A stretch of DNA of 64,000 bases from Verrucomicrobiales bacterium (GCA_029940475.1 JAPYUT010000001.1:34788-98787), one strand, 5' to 3'; positions 33,983 to 42,989 are shown, counted from the first letter of the stretch. Numbers and translations: made by a program. Notes: generated by a model not told the origin, from the letters alone.

Positions 33983-34567
33983 TTACTTACCCTGCTGCGC
34001 AAACTCTTTCACCCTTGCCCGGGACTCGGCGGAGAGCCTGTTGAGCGGGTAGTGATAGACCCTGCCTCCCGGCAGGCGCAGGACGGCCTTGCCCTGCTGC
34101 ACGCGGAGCAGGTCGGCCTTTATCGCCTTGCCGTCGGTATTCGTCCAGGTTCCCGGCAGAGGCTTGGGTCCCAGTCCGCCAGTCGCCGTTGTATTCTTTC
34201 CGGGACTGGGATCATCGTTAAAGAGTGCGCCGCCCATTATCCAGTCACGCACCTTGTCGATGTCCCTTTGCGCCAGCTTACGACCCTTTTGGGGCATCTT
34301 GTTTTTGATTGTCGGGCTGGAAAGCACCTCATAGATCATGCTTTCACCAGGATCTTTCGGAATAATGATCCTCCCGATGTCACTTTTCATGTCAGCGACA
34401 TCAATGCTGACACCGCCCTTTGACTTGCCGTTGCCGTGGCAGCGTGAGCAGTTCTTCTTGAAGATGGGAAAAATGTCCTTCTCGTAGACAATTATCGGGT
34501 TCGCCATGGCGACACAACCGGCCATGGCGAGAAAGCAAACGCTGAGGATTGTTTTCCTGCGCGGCAT
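33983..34567 (-). CDS. Exported c-type cytochrome with C-terminal SHD1 domain
   Basis: 194 residues from ATG 34567 (an upstream ATG at 34591 is possible). Signal peptide, then a PSCyt1-type heme domain: IFPIFKKNCSRCHGNGKSKG with the CxxCH site, SIDVADMKSDIG, and MPQKGRKLAQRDIDKVRDWI. The last ~60 residues (GTWTNTDGKAIKADLLRV, AVLRLPGGRVYHYPLNRL) resemble SHD1, the Sla1 homology domain frequent in Planctomycetes and Verrucomicrobia. The heme domain suggests electron transfer or redox sensing in the periplasm. Not obviously linked to a terminal oxidase here. Confidence 0.85.
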   Translation of the reverse strand: MPRRKTILSVCFLAMAGCVAMANPIIVYEKDIFPIFKKNCSRCHGNGKSKGGVSIDVADMKSDIGRIIIPKDPGESMIYEVLSSPTIKNKMPQKGRKLAQRDIDKVRDWIMGGALFNDDPSPGKNTTATGGLGPKPLPGTWTNTDGKAIKADLLRVQQGKAVLRLPGGRVYHYPLNRLSAESRARVKEFAQQGK

Positions 34568-34612
34568 TTCTGCGCTTGTCCCCGGGGCCAAGCGGGGTTG
34601 CTCTGCGGATTT

Positions 34613-36034
34613 CTAGCGTCCGCCCCGGCCGCCACCACGGAAATCAAAACCACCACGTCCCCGTCCCGGGTTTTCCAGGATTTGTGCCTGGGCTTCCTGT
34701 GGCAGGCCGCTGTCGGGAAGCCACGCCTTGGCGGCATCCGCGTCGCTGCGCATCCATGAGCGGGCCACCTGTGTGAGTGTCTCGGCACGGGTTCCTTCAT
34801 CGGCGATGGTTGCTGCCCAGGTCGCCGCACTCTGCGGATCTTCCCGGTCGAGTTCCGTGGCAAAGGAGCTCACGGCTGAGTCACGGGCGGCAGAGGGCTC
34901 CATGGTGGCCAGGTATTCACTGGCGGCATTGGCGTCTTTCTGGGTCCATCGTTCCATGGCCTCGGAGTAGGCGCTGCCTTGCGCGCTCTCCGGCAGGGAG
35001 GCGGCCCAGTCCACGGCCGACTGCGGGTCCTCGCGTGCCAGTTGCTCGGCAACTTCACCGATGGCACGCCTGGCGTAATCCTCCTCGGCGTATTTTGCCA
35101 CCCATTGCTTGGCGGCATCAATGTCTGAGCGCACGTATGACTCGGCGACCTGGTCAAAGGCCGCGGACTTGAGGTCCCCGTCAGGAAGGTCGTTTGCCCA
35201 CGCCACGGCGGTATCGATTCCCTTCTTGATCTGCTCATCGGCTATCTGGTTGATATAACGCTGCGTAGGGTCGCCATAGGGTGTCCTGCGCTCTTCTCCC
35301 GGCTCACCAGCGGCAGCATCTGCAGCACGGGCGGCCGCTCGTGCTGCGGCAAGTTCAATGACATAATCGGTGGCAGCCGTGGCATCGCTCTTTGCCAGGC
35401 CGCTGATTAGGCCATAGGTGTAGAAGCCCTTTGCCCGATCGTCCTCAATGTCGGAAAGCCACTGCATCGCGGCATCAGTGTCGGTGGCAACCCAGCCGGC
35501 GAGCACCGACATCACGTTGAACCCGCCACCTCCCGGGCCACCGCGCCCGCGTCCATCTTCCCCTTCTTCACTGCCGGCAGTGGCTGCGGCGATGGCAGCC
35601 GCACCGTCGATTTTGCCCCAGGCCTGGAAGAACAGTGCCATCTGGCGTCCGCCATCACGTCCCCTGAGCTTGCCCTTCAGGGATTCAAACATCCCGGGGG
35701 CGTTATCCGCGGTCAGGCCCATGAGCATCTGGGCAAAAAGAAAATTCTGCTCAAGGGGATCATTGGAGTTGAGGAACTCGTCGATGAGTTGGTCTGTTGA
35801 TTTGGTCGTTATGGAGTTCAGGCTGCCTGTTTTTGCCGTCCCCTTGCCTTTTGTGTTGGCTTTGCCTGAGCCAGAGCTGAGCCCGGAAACCGAGTTTCCT
35901 CCACTGAGGTTGATGTTGACGCTTGAACCGTCGGCATTCCCTGTGCCATTACCGGATTTTATTTTCCAGCCGGCAGCGAAGGAGCCGACTGCGATTGCCA
36001 ACCAGAGTGCATGTGTGATGATTGATTTGTTCAT
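34613..36034 (-). CDS. Membrane-anchored Ala/Asp repeat protein with RGG-like tail
   Basis: 473 residues. An N-terminal hydrophobic segment (ITHALWLAIAVGSFAAGW) anchors or exports it. Then a Ser/Gly/Asn-rich linker and helical repeats of ~33 residues with a shared pattern, for example ARSWMRSDADAAKAWL, AEQLAREDPQSAVDWAASL and ATELDREDPQSAATWAATI. The family is recurrent in Verrucomicrobia, function unknown. The end, GRGRGGFDFRGGGRGGR, is an Arg/Gly tail; a shorter GRGRGGPGGGG lies inside. The gene lies 45 bases after the cytochrome gene start, same strand. A nucleic acid or anionic polymer may bind the tail; that is speculation. Confidence 0.75.
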   Translation of the reverse strand: MNKSIITHALWLAIAVGSFAAGWKIKSGNGTGNADGSSVNINLSGGNSVSGLSSGSGKANTKGKGTAKTGSLNSITTKSTDQLIDEFLNSNDPLEQNFLFAQMLMGLTADNAPGMFESLKGKLRGRDGGRQMALFFQAWGKIDGAAAIAAATAGSEEGEDGRGRGGPGGGGFNVMSVLAGWVATDTDAAMQWLSDIEDDRAKGFYTYGLISGLAKSDATAATDYVIELAAARAAARAADAAAGEPGEERRTPYGDPTQRYINQIADEQIKKGIDTAVAWANDLPDGDLKSAAFDQVAESYVRSDIDAAKQWVAKYAEEDYARRAIGEVAEQLAREDPQSAVDWAASLPESAQGSAYSEAMERWTQKDANAASEYLATMEPSAARDSAVSSFATELDREDPQSAATWAATIADEGTRAETLTQVARSWMRSDADAAKAWLPDSGLPQEAQAQILENPGRGRGGFDFRGGGRGGR

Positions 36035-36086
36035 GGCTTTAAGTATGGATTTTCCCAGGGTTTGTCTTTGGATAATTAAAATGGAT

Positions 36087-36118
36087 AACCCCGGGGACGA
36101 TTAATCGTCCCCGGGGTT
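36087..36118 (-). terminator. Perfect 32-bp palindrome after the EF-hand gene
   Basis: AACCCCGGGGACGAT pairs with ATCGTCCCCGGGGTT, a fully complementary stem with almost no loop. It lies 34 bases downstream of the EF-hand stop on the minus strand and is followed on that strand by a short T-rich stretch (ATCCATTTTAATT), while the plus strand has a T6 run at 36125-36130. The most likely role is a bidirectional terminator; a protein-binding palindrome is the alternative. Confidence 0.6.
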
Positions 36119-36151
36119 GGAAGTTTTTTACTGTATTGTAAAAACCTGTGT

Positions 36152-36661
36152 TTAGCTGTCGGCATTCGGGCGCTTCTTACCCCCGGGCTTCTTGCCGTCA
36201 CCACCTGGTTTGCCGCCTGGCTTCCTGCCGTCACCGCCCGGCTTTTTGCCATCACCGCCTGGTCTGCCGCCGGGACGTCCCTGTCCCATCTTGGCAATGG
36301 CAGCCTTAAGCTCTTCATCGGAAACCTTGCCGTCCTTGTCGGCATCGGCACGCTTGTTGAACATGGCTGCAAAGCGCTCACTGTTGGCGAGGCGATCCTT
36401 GATCATTGAGACGCGCTCGTCGGCTGAGAGCTTGCCGTCCTTGTCGGCGTCGAATTTTTCGAGGATAGACTTGCGGTCGGGGCGCTTGCCGCCGGCACCA
36501 CCGGGGCGCTCACCGCGCGGACCATCAGGTCTCTCGGCACCGGGCTTACCTTTTTGCTTGCCTTTGCCGCCATCACCGGGTTCCGCGAAGGCCGCGGGGG
36601 CAAGCATTGCGAGCGCGATGGCTCCTGCTGTCAGTTTCTTGAGTGTTGTTTTCATTTTCAT
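36152..36661 (-). CDS. Exported EF-hand protein with Gly/Lys/Pro repeats
   Basis: 169 residues. Signal peptide ending PAAFAEPG. Two EF-hand loops, DADKDGKLSADE and DADKDGKVSDEE, keep the canonical calcium ligands. The N-terminal linker is rich in PGGxGKRP, and the last ~45 residues are tandem GGDGKKPGG-type units. The protein should bind calcium in the periplasm or at the surface. It is 76 bases downstream of a two-component kinase gene on the same strand and could be co-regulated. Related EF-hand proteins are common in Planctomycetes and Verrucomicrobia. Confidence 0.85.
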   Translation of the reverse strand: MKMKTTLKKLTAGAIALAMLAPAAFAEPGDGGKGKQKGKPGAERPDGPRGERPGGAGGKRPDRKSILEKFDADKDGKLSADERVSMIKDRLANSERFAAMFNKRADADKDGKVSDEELKAAIAKMGQGRPGGRPGGDGKKPGGDGRKPGGKPGGDGKKPGGKKRPNADS

Positions 36662-36737
36662 TTATGGGTTTGAGTTGGGAAATCTTTCATCATCCATGAT
36701 GGGCGGATATTCCATGTCTTTACCTTTAAAAGGCTAG

Positions 36738-38426
36738 CTAATCAAGATTACCCGAAGATGATGCCGGGGATTTTTCTTCATTTACCCTGTTTAGGCTGAA
36801 AACAATCCGGTTTTCGTCATCAAGCTTCGCCTGCAAATTAAGTGATAGCGCTTCTGAGCAGGTGCGGGCGAGGGAGAGCCCCAGGCCGCAATGATTGCTG
36901 TCGGTGCGGGCATTGTCCTGCCGCCAGAAACGTTCAAACAGGTGCGCAACGGATTCGGTATCGAGATTTGAGGCGGTGTTTGTGACACTGAGTACCGTGC
37001 CGTTCATGCCGGATGAACCCGTGATGTCAATACACCCGTCAGCAGGAGTGTATTCAGTAGCGTTTGAGAACAGGTTGGTGAAGATGAGGCGCAACAGTTT
37101 CGGGTCGGTATCCAGTGTTTGTGTCTCCGGAATTTCAAGATGGACCTGGATATTTTTTGCGGCGGCACGGTCGGCGAAAGGTTTCCAGCAGGCCTGCCCG
37201 AACCCGGCGATTTCGACGGTCTCCGGCGTAATTTCAGCCTGCCCGTTCTCGTAACGCCCAAGGGTCAACAGGCTCTCGATGATACCCTGCATCTGCTCGG
37301 CGATTTCGAGTGTTTCTTTTACCTGTTCACTGTTTACCTCTTCAGGCCAGCGCAGGGCGACTTCAGACATCATGCGAAGTTCGGCAATCGGGGTCCGCAG
37401 TTCGTGCGCAAGGTCCGAACTGAACCTTCGCTCGCGTTCAAAACTGTCCTCAAGTCGTTCCATCAGTGCGTTGAGGTGGTCGCAGATTGGTGTTAATTCG
37501 CGTGGCAGATCATCACTGGAGAACCTGCCGTCAAGGGAAGATGCATCAATTAATGCGACTTTATTCCCGAGGTTATCCAGGGGTTTCAGGCCGTTCTTCA
37601 GGGCAAAGTGGATAAGCGTAACCGAACCAAAAGCGGCAAGTATGCCGATGCCGGTGATGCCGAGCAGGAGATTGCTCAAGGTTTGCTGCATTGGGCTGGC
37701 ATCGGCCGTCACCATGGCAGTCAGGTAGGCAAAGCGCGGCGTGTCCTGCGGTGTTCCCGCGCGCCTGCCCGGCGCGTCCTGTGGTGCTCCTGCTCGCCTG
37801 CCCGGTGCATCTTGCGGTGGTATTCCTGCGCGCCTGCCCGGTGCATCCTGCGGTGGTATTCCTGCGCGCCTGCCGGGATCGCTGCCGCGCTGGCGCGGGA
37901 GTCCACCAAATCCTTTTGGCCTGAACATGATCGCCATGGCACGCAGCGGCGTGTCATCATCATCCGTGAGTGCGAAGAACTGCGGTTTTCCGGGCGTGAC
38001 ATTTGACGGCTTTTTCAGGTGATGGTCTCCCAGGTTCGGGGATTTGAGGACGATTGTGCCGTCGGATTTCCAGATCTGGAACTGGTAACCGCTTTCCTGG
38101 GAGAAGTTTTCCCAGCGCTCTGCGAAAGCCCGTGAGCGGGTTTCCTCGCGAAGTGCCCTGTCTTCCCGCTGGGATCTCTGGTCCCGGGGGGGTATTTCGT
38201 CGCGATCAGGATTGGTCAAGGGTGACTTGATGTCATTGGAGAGCATATGGCGGGGAATCATGTTGGTCATGAAACGTATGGGGCCATCAAGTTTGTAGAG
38301 TTTTGCGTCCAGCCGTGCAAGTTCACCACGGTGAACCGAGTAGTAGATCCCGGCACCTGCGGTGACCCAGAGTAAGGAAAGGCCAAGAAGGAGCCAGATG
38401 ACCAGACGTTTGCGGATTGAGGTCAT
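36738..38426 (-). CDS. Sensor histidine kinase with in-frame minisatellite
   Basis: 562 residues. Membrane helix at the N-terminus (LVIWLLLGLSLLWVTAGAGI), a periplasmic domain of ~220 residues, a second helix (LLLGITGIGILAAFGSVTLI), HAMP-like linker, then HisKA with LAHELRTPIAELR (phosphorylated His) and HATPase with NLFSNATEYTP and GLGLSLA. The periplasmic domain contains four tandem PGRRAG-centred units near residues 183-229. It would autophosphorylate and pass phosphate to the response regulator encoded immediately upstream, with which it overlaps by one base (TAATG). The stimulus is unknown; the EF-hand neighbour hints at calcium or envelope state. Confidence 0.93.
   Translation of the reverse strand: MTSIRKRLVIWLLLGLSLLWVTAGAGIYYSVHRGELARLDAKLYKLDGPIRFMTNMIPRHMLSNDIKSPLTNPDRDEIPPRDQRSQREDRALREETRSRAFAERWENFSQESGYQFQIWKSDGTIVLKSPNLGDHHLKKPSNVTPGKPQFFALTDDDDTPLRAMAIMFRPKGFGGLPRQRGSDPGRRAGIPPQDAPGRRAGIPPQDAPGRRAGAPQDAPGRRAGTPQDTPRFAYLTAMVTADASPMQQTLSNLLLGITGIGILAAFGSVTLIHFALKNGLKPLDNLGNKVALIDASSLDGRFSSDDLPRELTPICDHLNALMERLEDSFERERRFSSDLAHELRTPIAELRMMSEVALRWPEEVNSEQVKETLEIAEQMQGIIESLLTLGRYENGQAEITPETVEIAGFGQACWKPFADRAAAKNIQVHLEIPETQTLDTDPKLLRLIFTNLFSNATEYTPADGCIDITGSSGMNGTVLSVTNTASNLDTESVAHLFERFWRQDNARTDSNHCGLGLSLARTCSEALSLNLQAKLDDENRIVFSLNRVNEEKSPASSSGNLD
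37741..37878 (-). repeat. Tandem repeat of 33/36 bp inside the histidine kinase gene
   Basis: Four adjacent units of 33, 33, 36 and 36 bases (plus-strand boundaries near 37741, 37774, 37807 and 37843). Each encodes a variant of PGRRAGxPPQDA. All lengths are multiples of three, so copy-number changes would keep the frame and alter the length of the periplasmic linker. Confidence 0.9.
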
Positions 38427-39103
38427 TATTTTTTCACTTCGAGAACATACCCCTGACCTCGTCTTGTGTGTATCAGCGGCACCGAGTCCTCAGAAGTTGC
38501 TATTTTCCTGCGCAGGTTGCAAATGGCGGAATCAACAACATTACTCATCGGTGACACCAATTCATCGTAAATATGCTCCTCTATCTCAGTGCGTGAGACC
38601 ACGGCTCCCTGGCGCATCATGAGGTATTCCAGCAGTGCGTATTCACGTGCGGTGAGATCAAGGCATGAACCGTCCCGGGAGGCGGTCTTCGATGACGTGT
38701 CAATTTCAAGGTCGGCGAGTGTAATCCTCGGGGTTGGTTTGTGGTAGGACCTGCGGCACAGGGCATCAATACGGGCCAGCAACTCCTCCAGGGCAAATGG
38801 CTTTACCAGGTAATCGTCAGCTCCCCGTCTTAGGCCCTTCACCCGGTCGGATATCGTGTCTTTTGCCGTCAGCAAGAGCACCGGGGTTTCCTTGCCGTCC
38901 TCGCGGATCTTGTCGAGAATGGCCAGGCCGTCCACTCCGGGAAGCATAATGTCAAGCAGCACGACGTCGTAGCTGTTTTCCCGCGCCATCCATAGCCCAT
39001 CGCTGCCATCCCCGGTGGCGTCAACGGCATAGCCGGATTCACGGAGGGCTTTGGCGACCGCTTCACGGAGGCGGTTGGAATCTTCTACGAGCAGGATACG
39101 CAC
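38426..39103 (-). CDS. OmpR-family response regulator
   Basis: 225 residues. The receiver domain has the acidic ED pair near the N-terminus (LLVEDSNRLREA), the phospho-acceptor Asp in VVLLDIMLPGVDG and Lys in LLTAKD. The C-terminal winged helix has LDLTAREYALLEYLMMRQG and IHTRRGQGYVLEV. It binds DNA when phosphorylated by the downstream kinase. QseB/PmrA-like in overall pattern. The stop codon overlaps the kinase start. Confidence 0.94.
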   Translation of the reverse strand: MRILLVEDSNRLREAVAKALRESGYAVDATGDGSDGLWMARENSYDVVLLDIMLPGVDGLAILDKIREDGKETPVLLLTAKDTISDRVKGLRRGADDYLVKPFALEELLARIDALCRRSYHKPTPRITLADLEIDTSSKTASRDGSCLDLTAREYALLEYLMMRQGAVVSRTEIEEHIYDELVSPMSNVVDSAICNLRRKIATSEDSVPLIHTRRGQGYVLEVKK

Positions 39104-39156
39104 GGTTAGGCGGGTAATGGTTTCAATGAAGCTACACCCGGAAGATGACCGAAAGA

Positions 39157-40377
39157 TTACGGTTGGGAGTCATCCTGGGATAACGAGATAATGCGCAGTC
39201 GGTAAAATACCCGTGCCGGGTTTTGTCCAGCCGGGAGAGTAAGGGTAATCTGTTCGGATTCTGTATCAATTGGGATTGAACTGGTATTTATAGGTGCCAC
39301 ATCCCGCCATGAACCCGCCGACAGGCTTGTGGAGCTCTGGATTGTTGCCGTTATGCCGTTGCCTTTGGCCAGTTGGTTCCAGTTGTAGGATACATGAATG
39401 GCACGGTCACCTGTAGAGAACCTGATTTCCGGTCGTTGCCCGGGGTCCCCGGGGTCGCTTGCGACTGCAAATTCCAGCAGGGTGTTTGCCGAGTCATGGT
39501 CGGGATCATCATTACCCGATATCGAAAGGTTGCCGAATTGACGGTATTCCCACCAGTCACTGATTTGATCCCCGTCTTGGTCAAGCGCCGGGTAGTTGGC
39601 CAGGAAAATGAGACCGACGAATTCCGGGTGGTCTATGAAGGGGTTGCGGTTGCCCTGCCAGCGGGTGCAGATGGCATGATTGCGTTTCCGTTCCGCCTGG
39701 TCGACAGGGTCGAGGTGATGCCATCGGATCAGCGTCAGCAGCCTGCCAAAGCGCGCGGCGGATGCATCCGGAATGTCTGCCAGCCTGAGATCGGCAGTGG
39801 CCGGGTCCGAGCCGTCGTAACGCGTCGCCATATAGAAACAGGAACGTGCAATATCCCCCTTCTCGTCATTACGGGGTTCCCACGAGTTGTTATCCCTGCT
39901 GCAACCGGGGGCGGAAAACTGCAGCGGCAGGGAATGCAGCGGGTTGGTGTCTGCAAAGACCAGGCTGCCCCGTTCGGAGTTGACCTGCACATCGCTGGGG
40001 CGGAGATTGAAAAGGTCGGCGTTGTCGGGACCGTTGTTGCCGATACCGAAGTTGCGCGGCCAAAGGTGCTCGCGGTTCCAGTTTCCCGCCGCGCCGCCGT
40101 TGCTGTCCTTGGGACGGGTGGCATCCGAGTATATGAGTTCGATGTGGGAGTGGTCGGTCGTCGACTCGTCAATATCAAGGAAAGGCGGCCAGGAATAGCT
40201 TACCTCGTGGTGATCATCGATGATGTCATGCAGGGCTGCGCGCAGGGCATCGCCTGACAAGCCCCCGGCTGGTGCGTAGTATGAGGAGGGAGGGAAAAAT
40301 TTATCTTGTGCCGCCGAATTTGCGAGCACCGTGAATCCTGTGAGGATTCCCGGGATTAATTTCCTGGGGATGAGCAT
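39157..40377 (-). CDS. Exported endonuclease I family protein
   Basis: 406 residues from ATG 40377. Signal peptide (LIPGILTGFTVLANSAAQ). The central part is EndA/NucM-like: NWNREHLWPRNFGIGNNGPD with the catalytic His of the beta-beta-alpha-metal site, and ADLFNLRPSDVQVNSERG. The C-terminus begins with a calcium-binding-like DQDGDQISDWWEY and continues as a Verrucomicrobia-type immunoglobulin-like tail. It degrades DNA outside the cytoplasm, useful for nucleotide scavenging. The first in-frame ATG at 40428 would extend the N-terminus unreasonably. Alone on the minus strand, 53 bases upstream of the regulator gene's start. Confidence 0.88.
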   Translation of the reverse strand: MLIPRKLIPGILTGFTVLANSAAQDKFFPPSSYYAPAGGLSGDALRAALHDIIDDHHEVSYSWPPFLDIDESTTDHSHIELIYSDATRPKDSNGGAAGNWNREHLWPRNFGIGNNGPDNADLFNLRPSDVQVNSERGSLVFADTNPLHSLPLQFSAPGCSRDNNSWEPRNDEKGDIARSCFYMATRYDGSDPATADLRLADIPDASAARFGRLLTLIRWHHLDPVDQAERKRNHAICTRWQGNRNPFIDHPEFVGLIFLANYPALDQDGDQISDWWEYRQFGNLSISGNDDPDHDSANTLLEFAVASDPGDPGQRPEIRFSTGDRAIHVSYNWNQLAKGNGITATIQSSTSLSAGSWRDVAPINTSSIPIDTESEQITLTLPAGQNPARVFYRLRIISLSQDDSQP

Positions 40378-40616
40378 TTCTGGGTTCCGCGGTTCCTTGG
40401 CTTGGGTGTGGCCGCATGAATATGGCATTAGATATTCAGAACAGAAAGTATTTCAATTTAATGAAGTCGTAATGCGAGCCATTCGCGGGACAATTTACTG
40501 ATTCTACAGGGAATGGGAATACTTAGCCACCGCTGATTGTGAACGAGTCAATTCGAGGGACAATAATCGCAGTGGCAGTTTGACGCTTGGCTGAATGCCT
40601 TCAGGTTGAGTCCATC

Positions 40617-41213
40617 ATGAATCGTCTGAAACAATTTTTCATCAGCACTATTATAGGCGGGTTGCTGGTCATTCTTCCGGTTGCCCTGTTCCTGTTTATC
40701 ATGAGCTGGGTCTTCGGGATAATCCGCGCGGCGATTGCGCCATTGACCAAGGTGTTGCTGGCAAGGAGCGCATTGCCGGACATTGTGGCGGACGGGATAG
40801 TCGTCGTGGCACTGATATTGCTGTGTTTTGTGGTGGGAATGGTGTTAAGGACCCGGCTGGGGAAGTGGGTTTACTCCCTGCTGGAGAAAAAGGTAATGAA
40901 GAAGGCTCCCGGTTACAGCATTATCAAGGAGACGGTGGCACAGTTCATAGGCAACAAGAAGTCACCATTCTCCTCCTCCGCCCTGGTGCAGATTTTCGGC
41001 AACGATACCATGGTGTCGGCTTTCGTTACTGACGAGCATAGTGACGGGAGTTACACGGTGTTCGTGCCAACCGGTCCCAACCCCACCTCCGGCAACATCT
41101 ATCACCTGCCTGCCCGGCTGGTGCACAAGATTGATGCCCCGGCTGATGAGATGATGCGTTCAATCATCAGTTGTGGCGCAGGATCCTCAGCGCTGGTGAA
41201 GCGCTTGGAATGA
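40617..41213 (+). CDS. DUF502 family membrane protein
   Basis: 198 residues from ATG 40617. Two membrane helices near the N-terminus (FFISTIIGGLLVILPVALFL and DGIVVVALILLCFVVGMVL) flank an amphipathic region. The rest contains GYSIIKETVAQFIGNKK, VSAFVTDEH, VFVPTGPNPTSGNIYHLP, the DUF502 signature. These proteins occur in bacteria and plants (COV/LCV1-like) and have no established enzymatic role. A start ten codons earlier is possible. The gene is divergent from the endonuclease across 239 bases of AT-rich, gene-free sequence. Confidence 0.9.
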   Translation: MNRLKQFFISTIIGGLLVILPVALFLFIMSWVFGIIRAAIAPLTKVLLARSALPDIVADGIVVVALILLCFVVGMVLRTRLGKWVYSLLEKKVMKKAPGYSIIKETVAQFIGNKKSPFSSSALVQIFGNDTMVSAFVTDEHSDGSYTVFVPTGPNPTSGNIYHLPARLVHKIDAPADEMMRSIISCGAGSSALVKRLE

Positions 41214-41236
41214 TATCGGATTGAATGCCGATATCC
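41213..41236 (+). terminator. Stem-loop after the DUF502 gene
   Basis: GATATCGG and CCGATATC form a perfect eight-base-pair stem with an eight-base loop right after the stop, followed within 12 bases by a TTTATT stretch and at 41265 by a T6 run. A plausible though imperfect Rho-independent terminator. Confidence 0.45.
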
Positions 41237-41314
41237 CGCTTTATTGGACTGGGTTTTTTCCGGTGGGGATGGTGACAAATGTCCGGGTTGACTGGATGAC
41301 TTGCCTGATAATCC

Positions 41315-42985
41315 TCAAAGGGAAACGCCCCGCTTCCAGGGCAGGAAGTCATCCTGACCCAGGTGCACGGAGTTTGGAATAAAGCGTCCGCTGGCGGTTT
41401 CAATGACCAGGTCAAGCAATTGGATTCCAAGCTCATCAATGCCGGCATCACCCCGAATAATGGCTCCTGCGTCAAAGTCGATCATGTCAGGCAGGCGCGT
41501 GCAAAGCTCGGTGCTGCTGGAAATTTTAAGGGTCGGTGCCACGGGATTTCCGGTGGGTGTCCCGAGGCCGGTGGAGAACAGCAGGATGTTGGCTCCTGAG
41601 CCGGCCATGGCCGTTGTCGACTCAACATCACTCCCGGGCGTGCAGAGCAGGGAGAGTCCCGGCTTGTTGACCGGCTCGGGATAATCAAGCACATCAATGA
41701 CGGGTGAGATGCCGCCTTTCCTGGCGGCGCCGGCTGACTTGATGGCATCGGTAACCAGCCCGTCGCGGATGTTGCCGGGTGAAGGATTATCCTTGAACCC
41801 GGAGCCGTGCGCCTCGGCACGTGCATTATAGGCTTTCATGAGTGCGGCAAAACGAGTTGCCAGCTCGGCAGTCTCGCACCGGTCGCAGAGATTTTGCTCA
41901 ACGCCGCAGAGCTCCGGGAATTCGGAAAGGATCACCGAGCCGCCGAGTGTCACCATGAGATCGGCGCAATGTCCGATGACGGGATTGGCGGAAATGCCGG
42001 AGAACCCGTCGGAACCTCCGCATTCCATCCCTATGCAGAGCTTTGATAACGGGGATGCCACGCGCTGTATGTCATTGGCTTTCGCCATGCCGGTGAAGGT
42101 TTCTGTAATCGCCCTGTTGAGCATTTCGCGCTCGGAAGGATAGCGTTGCTGCTCAAAGATGAGCAGCGGCTTGTTGAAATCGGGAGCCCGGGAGGAGAGT
42201 TCCTCCTGCAGTAATTGCACCTGCGCGTTCTGGCATCCCAGGCTGAGCACGGTGGCCCCGGCGACGTTTGGATGATTGATATAGCCGGCAATGAGGCCGC
42301 AAAGGGTTCGGGCATCATCGCGCGTGCCGCCACAACCAAGCCCGTGGTCGAGAAACTTTAAGCCGTCGACATTCGGGAAGATACGCTCCGGGGCGGGTAT
42401 GGGGGCATCTACCCGGAGTGTAGCAAGATCACTGATGTCTGTTCCTTTGCGGTAGGCGTCGGTGAGGTTGTTGGCAAGGGCGCTATAGGGATCCGCCTTG
42501 GAGTAACCCAATGCCTTGCCAAGGGATGTGCGAAGCATGTCCAGGTTTCGTGATTCACAGAAGACCAGCGGCACGACAATCCAGTGGTTGGCTGTGCCCA
42601 CCCGGCCATCATGGCGCTGAAACCCGTCAAAGGTACGTTCATTCCAGGCGGATATGTCAGGTTTTTTCCACGGCAGGTCGATGCTCTTGCCCGAGTATTC
42701 GGAGGATTTGTGGGCAATGTTCCCGGTATGGATGAGGTCTCCGGCGGCGATTGGCTTGGTGGCAGTGCCTACAACCACCCCATACATTGTCATTTCCTCG
42801 CCCGGATTGAAGTCGCGGCCGGCAAGTTTCTGCTTGGCCGGAATTTTCTCCGTCGCGATGAGGGGGGCAGCGATTTCTGTTCCCCGGGCAATGTCTGTCA
42901 ATGCGACGAGTAGATCGTCAGCAGGATCAACGCGAATGGCAGGGGCAACAGGCATGGGTGTGCGAGGATCAGCGGAAACTTCCAT
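41315..42985 (-). CDS. uxaA: UxaA-family altronate/galactarate dehydratase
   Basis: 556 residues from ATG 42985. N-terminal SAF domain (LTDIARGTEIAAPL to HTGNIAH) fused to the large hydratase domain: RVGTANHWIVVPLVFCESRN, LDHGLGCGGTRDD, LSLGCQNAQ, GMECGGSDGFSGISANP, and TTAMAGSGANILLFSTGLG. The family dehydrates sugar acids such as D-altronate or galactarate with an iron-containing site. It follows the zinc dehydrogenase by four bases. With inositol oxygenase elsewhere in the window it fits a glucuronate-linked sugar acid route, though the exact substrate is undefined. A TTG at 43006 would start seven codons earlier but overlaps the upstream gene. Confidence 0.9.
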   Translation of the reverse strand: MEVSADPRTPMPVAPAIRVDPADDLLVALTDIARGTEIAAPLIATEKIPAKQKLAGRDFNPGEEMTMYGVVVGTATKPIAAGDLIHTGNIAHKSSEYSGKSIDLPWKKPDISAWNERTFDGFQRHDGRVGTANHWIVVPLVFCESRNLDMLRTSLGKALGYSKADPYSALANNLTDAYRKGTDISDLATLRVDAPIPAPERIFPNVDGLKFLDHGLGCGGTRDDARTLCGLIAGYINHPNVAGATVLSLGCQNAQVQLLQEELSSRAPDFNKPLLIFEQQRYPSEREMLNRAITETFTGMAKANDIQRVASPLSKLCIGMECGGSDGFSGISANPVIGHCADLMVTLGGSVILSEFPELCGVEQNLCDRCETAELATRFAALMKAYNARAEAHGSGFKDNPSPGNIRDGLVTDAIKSAGAARKGGISPVIDVLDYPEPVNKPGLSLLCTPGSDVESTTAMAGSGANILLFSTGLGTPTGNPVAPTLKISSSTELCTRLPDMIDFDAGAIIRGDAGIDELGIQLLDLVIETASGRFIPNSVHLGQDDFLPWKRGVSL

Positions 42986-42989
42986 GTCG

